The notes beneath the pieces were generated by a model. The model was not told the origin of the DNA. It saw only the letters and a program-made list of their open reading frames with translations, and did no database searches. DNA of 64,000 nucleotides, taken from Nocardioides sediminis. Lineage in GTDB: Bacteria; Actinomycetota; Actinomycetes; Propionibacteriales; Nocardioidaceae. The position numbers and the translations under genes are program-made. Positions within the stretch are counted from its first letter, which is position 1, and every line of letters begins with the position of its first letter. The stretch is taken from contig NZ_PZYZ01000002.1 in the NCBI RefSeq assembly GCF_003047295.1, positions 620,001 through 684,000 on the forward strand, given 5' to 3'. Shown here one piece after another: positions 60,397 to 64,000 of this stretch.

Positions 60397-61298
60397 CGCG
60401 CCTCTCCCGCACCCTGCGCGCCGCCACCCTGGCCGCGGTGCTGACGGTCTCCGCGCTCGTCGTGCCCGACTCGGCCGTCGAGTCCACGGGGATCGAGCTG
60501 GTGCGCGTCAAGCGTGCCGGCGGCGTCTCGGTCGGCCCCGACGTCGTGTGGATCCTGGCCGTGGGCTCCGACGCCCGGCCCGGCCAGGACATGCTGCGGG
60601 CCCGCGGCGACGCCCTGCAGCTCATCGGCATCAACACCCGGACCGACTCCGCGACCGCCATCGGGGTGCCGCGCGACTCGTGGGTCTCCATCCCCGGGCA
60701 CGGCATGAACAAGATCAACGCCGCGCTCTACTTCGGCGGGCCCCGCGGGATGGCCGGGGCGATGCGCAACCTGGTCGGCATCACCCCCGACTACGTGATG
60801 GTGAGCCGGTTCCCGTTCTTCGAGGACATGATCGACGACATCGGCGGCATCACCGTCGCCAACCCGCGTCGCTTCACCGACCCCAACCTCAAGAAGGAGG
60901 GGTTCGCCCGGGGCCGCATCCGTCTCGGCGGGTACGACGCGATGGCGTTCTCGCGGATCCGCTACAACCTCCCGGGCGGCGACTTCGACCGGTCGGCCAA
61001 CCAGCAGCGCACGCTGCGCGGCATCCACGCCCGCATCCGCTCGCAGGCGGACCGGCCGGGCTTCATCGAGCGCGGCGTGATGACGGTGATGAAGCACCTG
61101 TCGACCGACCTCGGGCCGGCGGAGGTCTACGAGCTGGCCCAGGCCGTGGCCCAGGTCGAGCCCGGGCGGATCACCACGTGCGTCATCCGGGGCCGGATCG
61201 GCTCCGCGGCCGGGCAGAGCGTGGTCTTCCCCGACGTGGCCCAGGCCCGCCGGCTGGGCGACGCTGCGCGTCGCGACGCCACCCTGCGCGGCTGCTGA
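60393..61298 (+). CDS. LCP family (LytR-CpsA-Psr) protein
   Basis: A 301-residue exported or membrane-anchored LCP phosphotransferase. A short hydrophobic N-terminus (LRAATLAAVLTVSALVVP) precedes the core: VWILAVGSDARPG, then IGVPRDSWVSIPGHGMNKINAALYFGGP near residue 100, and GGYDAMAFSRIRYNLPGGDFDRSANQQRTL near residue 190. These Asp and Arg residues bind the polyprenyl pyrophosphate. LCP enzymes attach teichoic-acid or arabinogalactan-type polymers to peptidoglycan. It overlaps the lipoprotein gene by 4 bp. Confidence 0.94.
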   Translation: MTRLSRTLRAATLAAVLTVSALVVPDSAVESTGIELVRVKRAGGVSVGPDVVWILAVGSDARPGQDMLRARGDALQLIGINTRTDSATAIGVPRDSWVSIPGHGMNKINAALYFGGPRGMAGAMRNLVGITPDYVMVSRFPFFEDMIDDIGGITVANPRRFTDPNLKKEGFARGRIRLGGYDAMAFSRIRYNLPGGDFDRSANQQRTLRGIHARIRSQADRPGFIERGVMTVMKHLSTDLGPAEVYELAQAVAQVEPGRITTCVIRGRIGSAAGQSVVFPDVAQARRLGDAARRDATLRGC

Positions 61299-61323
61299 GG
61301 GTGGCGGCGGCACCCAGCCGGGC

Positions 61324-62721
61324 TCAGCGCGGGTAGATGTGCCCGTCGGACAGGCCGAGGTCCATCACCACGGCCTGCTCGAAGAGGGTCACCCGCAGCG
61401 CGATCACGCGGGCGCCGTACCGGCTGCGCTTGACGAGCTGGCGCTGCACCAGCCCGGCGCCACCGGGGAGCTCGGTCGTGCGGCCGGGGGCCGGGACCGA
61501 GACCGGCTGGCCGTTCAAGGTGATGGACGTGATGGTGGTGGCGACCCGGGCCTTGACCGGCCGGCGCTCCTTGCCGCGCATCCGGACCGAGCTCTCGACG
61601 CCCGCGATCTCCAGGCCCACTCCCGGCACGGAGACGGTCTCGATGCGGGTGCCGGTCCGGCCCTTGGCGAGGTCACGCTTGCGGTGCTGGCTGCCGCGGT
61701 GGGTGTAGGTCACGTCGTCCAGCCGGGCGACGAGGCCGAAGAGCACGGACGCCGACGGCACCCGGAACGTCTGGGTACGGCCCAGGGTGCCCTCGCAGGG
61801 CAGGGACTTGTGCTGCACGCCGCCGAAGCGCAGCGCGCCCTGCAGCGCCTGGAAGTCCAGGGCCGTGCCGCCTGCGCGGAAGACGCCGGCCGGGGTGGGA
61901 CCGCCGATGCGGGCGTTGGCCGAGCCGACCTCGACGAGCTGACGGCGGCCGCCGGCGTCGACGACGATCTCGAGGGCCATCGCCTCGGAGGTCGCCCGCT
62001 TGCCCGAGGCCTTGCCGCGGACCTTGCCGAGGGCGATTGAGCCCAGGCCCGGGACCTGGATGGGGGCGGTGGCGGAGCGGAGCACCTCGAAGACCTCGTC
62101 GGCCGCGTCGCCGGCACCCTCGAAGACGGTGTCGGTGACCTGGTCCAGCGGGGCCAGCAGCTGCTCGAGGGGAGTGCCCTGGAGGGGCGTGCCCTGCAGG
62201 AGCTCGAGCCGGATGCGGGCGAAGTCGAAGGACTCGGCGTGCCCGAAGCCCTGTGGTGTGTGGAAGGCGTCGGCCGTGGTGGTCAGCCCCTCGATGACCA
62301 GGCTCGGGGTGGCGACGCCGCCCACGGTGCCGCCGATGCGGATGTCGCCGATGGTGTTGACGCCCCGCACGCCGTGGCGGTCACCCTCGCGGTAGGTGTC
62401 GGTGCGGCTGGTGCTGGCAGCCACGTGGACGAGCGGGTTGTCGGGCACGCTGACGGCCGAGGACCTCTGCACGGACTGGCCGACCGCGCGTGTGCAGCGC
62501 AGCTGGGCGTGGGCGTCCTTGACGTTGAACGCCTCGACGTTGTCGGCGACCAGCTTGACGCCGTAGGCGTCGGCGCGGAACCCGAAGTCGGTCAGCGCGG
62601 GCGCCCGCTCGGCACGGGCGCCGTTCGCGGCGGGGGTGGCGACGAGGGTGCCGGCCAGCGCGGTGGCGGTCGCGGCGGCCAGGGCGGTGGAGAGGGCGAG
62701 GGCTCGGGTCAGCGTGCTCAC
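61324..62721 (-). CDS. Secreted choice-of-anchor P family protein
   Basis: A 465-residue secreted protein. A signal peptide (LTRALALSTALAAATATALAGTLV, end near residue 32) is followed by ALTDFGFRADAYGVKLVADNVEAFN and many short strands. This matches actinobacterial proteins named choice-of-anchor P, of unknown function. One GTPLQGTPL tandem is visible near residue 200. Only two cysteines remain in the mature chain. It begins GTG 62721 with TGGAG 8 bp upstream; a palindrome sits 55 bp further up. It converges on the LCP gene. Confidence 0.8.
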   Translation of the reverse strand: MSTLTRALALSTALAAATATALAGTLVATPAANGARAERAPALTDFGFRADAYGVKLVADNVEAFNVKDAHAQLRCTRAVGQSVQRSSAVSVPDNPLVHVAASTSRTDTYREGDRHGVRGVNTIGDIRIGGTVGGVATPSLVIEGLTTTADAFHTPQGFGHAESFDFARIRLELLQGTPLQGTPLEQLLAPLDQVTDTVFEGAGDAADEVFEVLRSATAPIQVPGLGSIALGKVRGKASGKRATSEAMALEIVVDAGGRRQLVEVGSANARIGGPTPAGVFRAGGTALDFQALQGALRFGGVQHKSLPCEGTLGRTQTFRVPSASVLFGLVARLDDVTYTHRGSQHRKRDLAKGRTGTRIETVSVPGVGLEIAGVESSVRMRGKERRPVKARVATTITSITLNGQPVSVPAPGRTTELPGGAGLVQRQLVKRSRYGARVIALRVTLFEQAVVMDLGLSDGHIYPR

Positions 62722-62775
62722 GGGGTGGCTCCAGGGGGCGTCGTGGTGGTCCCCACGGAGCGAGGCCTCCGTGGC

Positions 62776-62790
62776 GTAACGCAGTGTTAC
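62776..62790. promoter_or_regulatory. Palindromic operator-like site
   Basis: GTAAC-GCAGT-GTTAC is a perfect 5-bp inverted repeat 55 bp upstream of the choice-of-anchor P gene. Its AT-rich arms stand out from the background, and the site may bind a TetR-type or similar repressor. Confidence 0.5.
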
Positions 62791-62835
62791 ACCAACCGGA
62801 GGGTGTCCAAACCCACATCTGGAGAGAAATGTGTC

Positions 62836-62867
62836 GAGCCCGGACCCGAGGAGTCGGGGCCGGGCTC
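62836..62867 (-). terminator. Terminator of tRNA-Arg
   Basis: Two nested perfect stems, GAGCCCGG/CCGGGCTC outside and CCCGA/TCGGG inside with a 4-nt loop. On the minus strand it lies 22 bp after the tRNA and is followed by ATTTCTCTCC, a partly T-rich tail. Confidence 0.8.
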
Positions 62868-62889
62868 GTGCGACGCCGTCACGGCGCTG

Positions 62890-62962
62890 CGCCTCCGGCA
62901 GGATTCGAACCTGCGGCACCTGGTACCGGAAACCAGTGCTCTATCCCCTGAGCTACGGAGGC
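62890..62962 (-). tRNA. tRNA-Arg (anticodon CCG)
   Basis: A 73-nt tRNA read from sequence. Acceptor GCCTCCG pairs with CGGAGGC, the discriminator base is G, the D stem is GCTC/GAGC, and the anticodon stem is CTGGT/ACCAG with loop TTCCGGT, giving anticodon CCG for codon CGG. The T arm is GCAGG-TTCGAAT-CCTGC. The 3' CCA is not encoded. It diverges from argS, the gene for the synthetase that charges it. Confidence 0.96.
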
Positions 62963-63049
62963 CGGGGCGAGGAAGACCCTACAACCCCGCTCGCCGCAGC
63001 GTGACATCGCTGCCGTGAAACCGGTTCGGGTCGTCGCCCCGGGCGTCGA

Positions 63050-63055
63050 TAGGCT
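63050..63055 (+). promoter_or_regulatory. Putative -10 element of argS
   Basis: TAGGCT lies 6 nt before GTG 63062 with no ribosome site between; a leaderless transcript is likely. Confidence 0.45.
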
Positions 63056-63061
63056 GGGCCG

Positions 63062-64000
63062 GTGACCCCGGACCAGCTCTCCCAGACCATCGTCGACGTG
63101 CTCGAGGCCCTCGTGGCCGACGGGTCGCTGACCCTTCCCGCGGGTGTCCCGGCGAGGGTGACGGTGGAGCGTCCACGCCAGCAGGGGCACGGCGACTACG
63201 CCACCAACGTGGCCCTCCAGCTGGCCAAGCAGGCGGGCACCAACCCGCGCGCGCTCGCCGAGCTGATCGGCGCCGGCCTCGGCCGGGCCGCCGGCGTGGC
63301 CGGGGTCGAGGTGGCGGGACCGGGCTTCCTCAACATCACCGTCGACGCCGGGGCCCAGGGCCGCGTCGCCGCCGACGTCGTGGCGGCGGGGGCGTCGTAC
63401 GGGCGCTCGGAGACGCTGGCGGGCCAGCGCGTCAACATCGAGTTCATCTCGGCCAACCCGACCGGCCCGCTCCACCTGGGCCACACCCGCTGGGCCGTCC
63501 TCGGCGACGCCATCGGCCGGGTGCTGCAGGCGGCCGGCGCCGAGGTGGCGCGCGAGTTCTACATCAACGACCGCGGCAACCAGATGGACCTGTTCGGGGC
63601 CTCCCTCGAGGCGGCGGCGCTGGGGCGCCCGGTGCCCGAGGACGGCTACCGGGGCGACTACATCGCCGACCTGGCGGCGCTGGTCGTGGCCGGCCGGCCG
63701 GACATCGTCGACCTGCCGGAGGGGGAGCGGACGGTCGCCTTCCGGGAGGCGGGCTACGCGCTGCAGCTCAAGCAGCAGCAGGACCAGCTCGACGGCTTCA
63801 ACACCCACTTCGACGTGTGGTTCTCCGAGCGCGAGCTGCACGCGGACGACTCCCACGGCTCGGTCGCCGACACGCTCAAGGGCCTCCGGGAGAAGGGCCA
63901 CCTGTTCGAGGCCGACGGCGCCCTGTGGATGCGCACCACCGACTTCGGCGACGACAAGGACCGCGTGCTGATCCGGTCCAACGGTGAGCTGACCTACTTC
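63062..64000 (+). CDS. argS: Arginyl-tRNA synthetase (cut by window end)
   Basis: The first 313 codons of arginyl-tRNA synthetase; the rest lies beyond the window. The N-terminal additional domain (HGDYATNVALQLAKQAG, GPGFLNITV) is followed by the class I HIGH motif as NPTGPLHLGHTRWAVLGDA near residue 139, then YINDRGNQMDLFG. This enzyme charges tRNA-Arg with arginine. GTG 63062 follows TAGGCT closely. In many actinobacteria a tRNA-Arg gene lies next to argS, as here. Confidence 0.96.
   Translation, partial: MTPDQLSQTIVDVLEALVADGSLTLPAGVPARVTVERPRQQGHGDYATNVALQLAKQAGTNPRALAELIGAGLGRAAGVAGVEVAGPGFLNITVDAGAQGRVAADVVAAGASYGRSETLAGQRVNIEFISANPTGPLHLGHTRWAVLGDAIGRVLQAAGAEVAREFYINDRGNQMDLFGASLEAAALGRPVPEDGYRGDYIADLAALVVAGRPDIVDLPEGERTVAFREAGYALQLKQQQDQLDGFNTHFDVWFSERELHADDSHGSVADTLKGLREKGHLFEADGALWMRTTDFGDDKDRVLIRSNGELTYF

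Overview
The window is about 64 kb of very GC-rich DNA, densely packed with short intergenic gaps. Many genes start with GTG, and stop and start codons often overlap as GTGA or ATGA. Gene content points to Actinomycetota: a WhiB1-type regulator, SigR/RsrA, a PdtaS-type kinase, nickel superoxide dismutase with its SodX protease, fused 2-oxoglutarate decarboxylase/dehydrogenase (Kgd), two F420-type oxidoreductase families, ribosomal protein bL37 and DUF6104. The overall style resembles Nocardioides or a relative; that genus-level guess is inference. I see no insertion sequence, prophage, integrase, CRISPR array or rRNA operon. The window looks like ordinary chromosome.

Layout. 1-11 kb: a DUF4383 membrane protein, then a same-strand run of phosphoketolase (xfp), type I arylsulfatase, formylglycine-generating enzyme, HAD phosphatase, a 71-residue unknown protein, acetate kinase and phosphate acetyltransferase. 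The carbon branch (sugar phosphate to acetyl phosphate to acetate or acetyl-CoA) is interrupted by a self-contained sulfatase plus activator module. Three 42-bp tandem repeats and a YjdF-like membrane protein follow. 11-16.5 kb: SRPBCC, PPOX, MDR reductase, MBL-fold hydrolase and an SNF2-type helicase. 16.5-20.6 kb: four glycosyltransferase genes, each overlapping the next by 4 bp. 20.7-25.9 kb: a minus-strand lipid/acyl-CoA operon (acyl-CoA dehydrogenase, two SDRs, a phosphotransferase, a histidine phosphatase) with a divergent TetR gene and a perfect operator. 25.9-29 kb: two tandem secreted HEXXH metalloproteases.

29-33.5 kb: cytidylyltransferase-like protein, DUF445, S4, FKBP, CBS, HisN and DUF2231. 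33.5-47.3 kb is a recognisable actinobacterial block (rsgA-aroA ... SRAP ... sigR-rsrA ... pdtaS-whiB1), similar to the Mycobacterium tuberculosis Rv3219-Rv3228 region as I remember it. It carries local insertions: a one-polypeptide ECF sigma/anti-sigma/surface protein, bL37, a hotdog thioesterase, GNAT, a ThDP enzyme and DUF2785. A textbook SigR promoter lies upstream of sigR. 47.4-55.6 kb: small membrane protein, SigF/RsbW pair, a 73-bp repeat, divergent sodN/sodX, malic enzyme, serine hydrolase, quinone-oxidoreductase-like MDR, SDR, DDN-type protein and TetR. 55.6-64 kb: DUF6104 and kgd, a lipoprotein/LCP pair, a secreted choice-of-anchor P protein, tRNA-Arg(CCG) and the start of argS, cut by the window end.

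The clearest themes are redox and stress control (SigR/RsrA, WhiB1, PdtaS, SigF/RsbW, NiSOD) and envelope work (LCP, glycosyltransferases, secreted proteases). The most unusual items are the sigma/anti-sigma fusion, the four-glycosyltransferase operon, the sulfatase module inside the phosphoketolase locus, and several intergenic repeats and hairpins with no gene to explain them.
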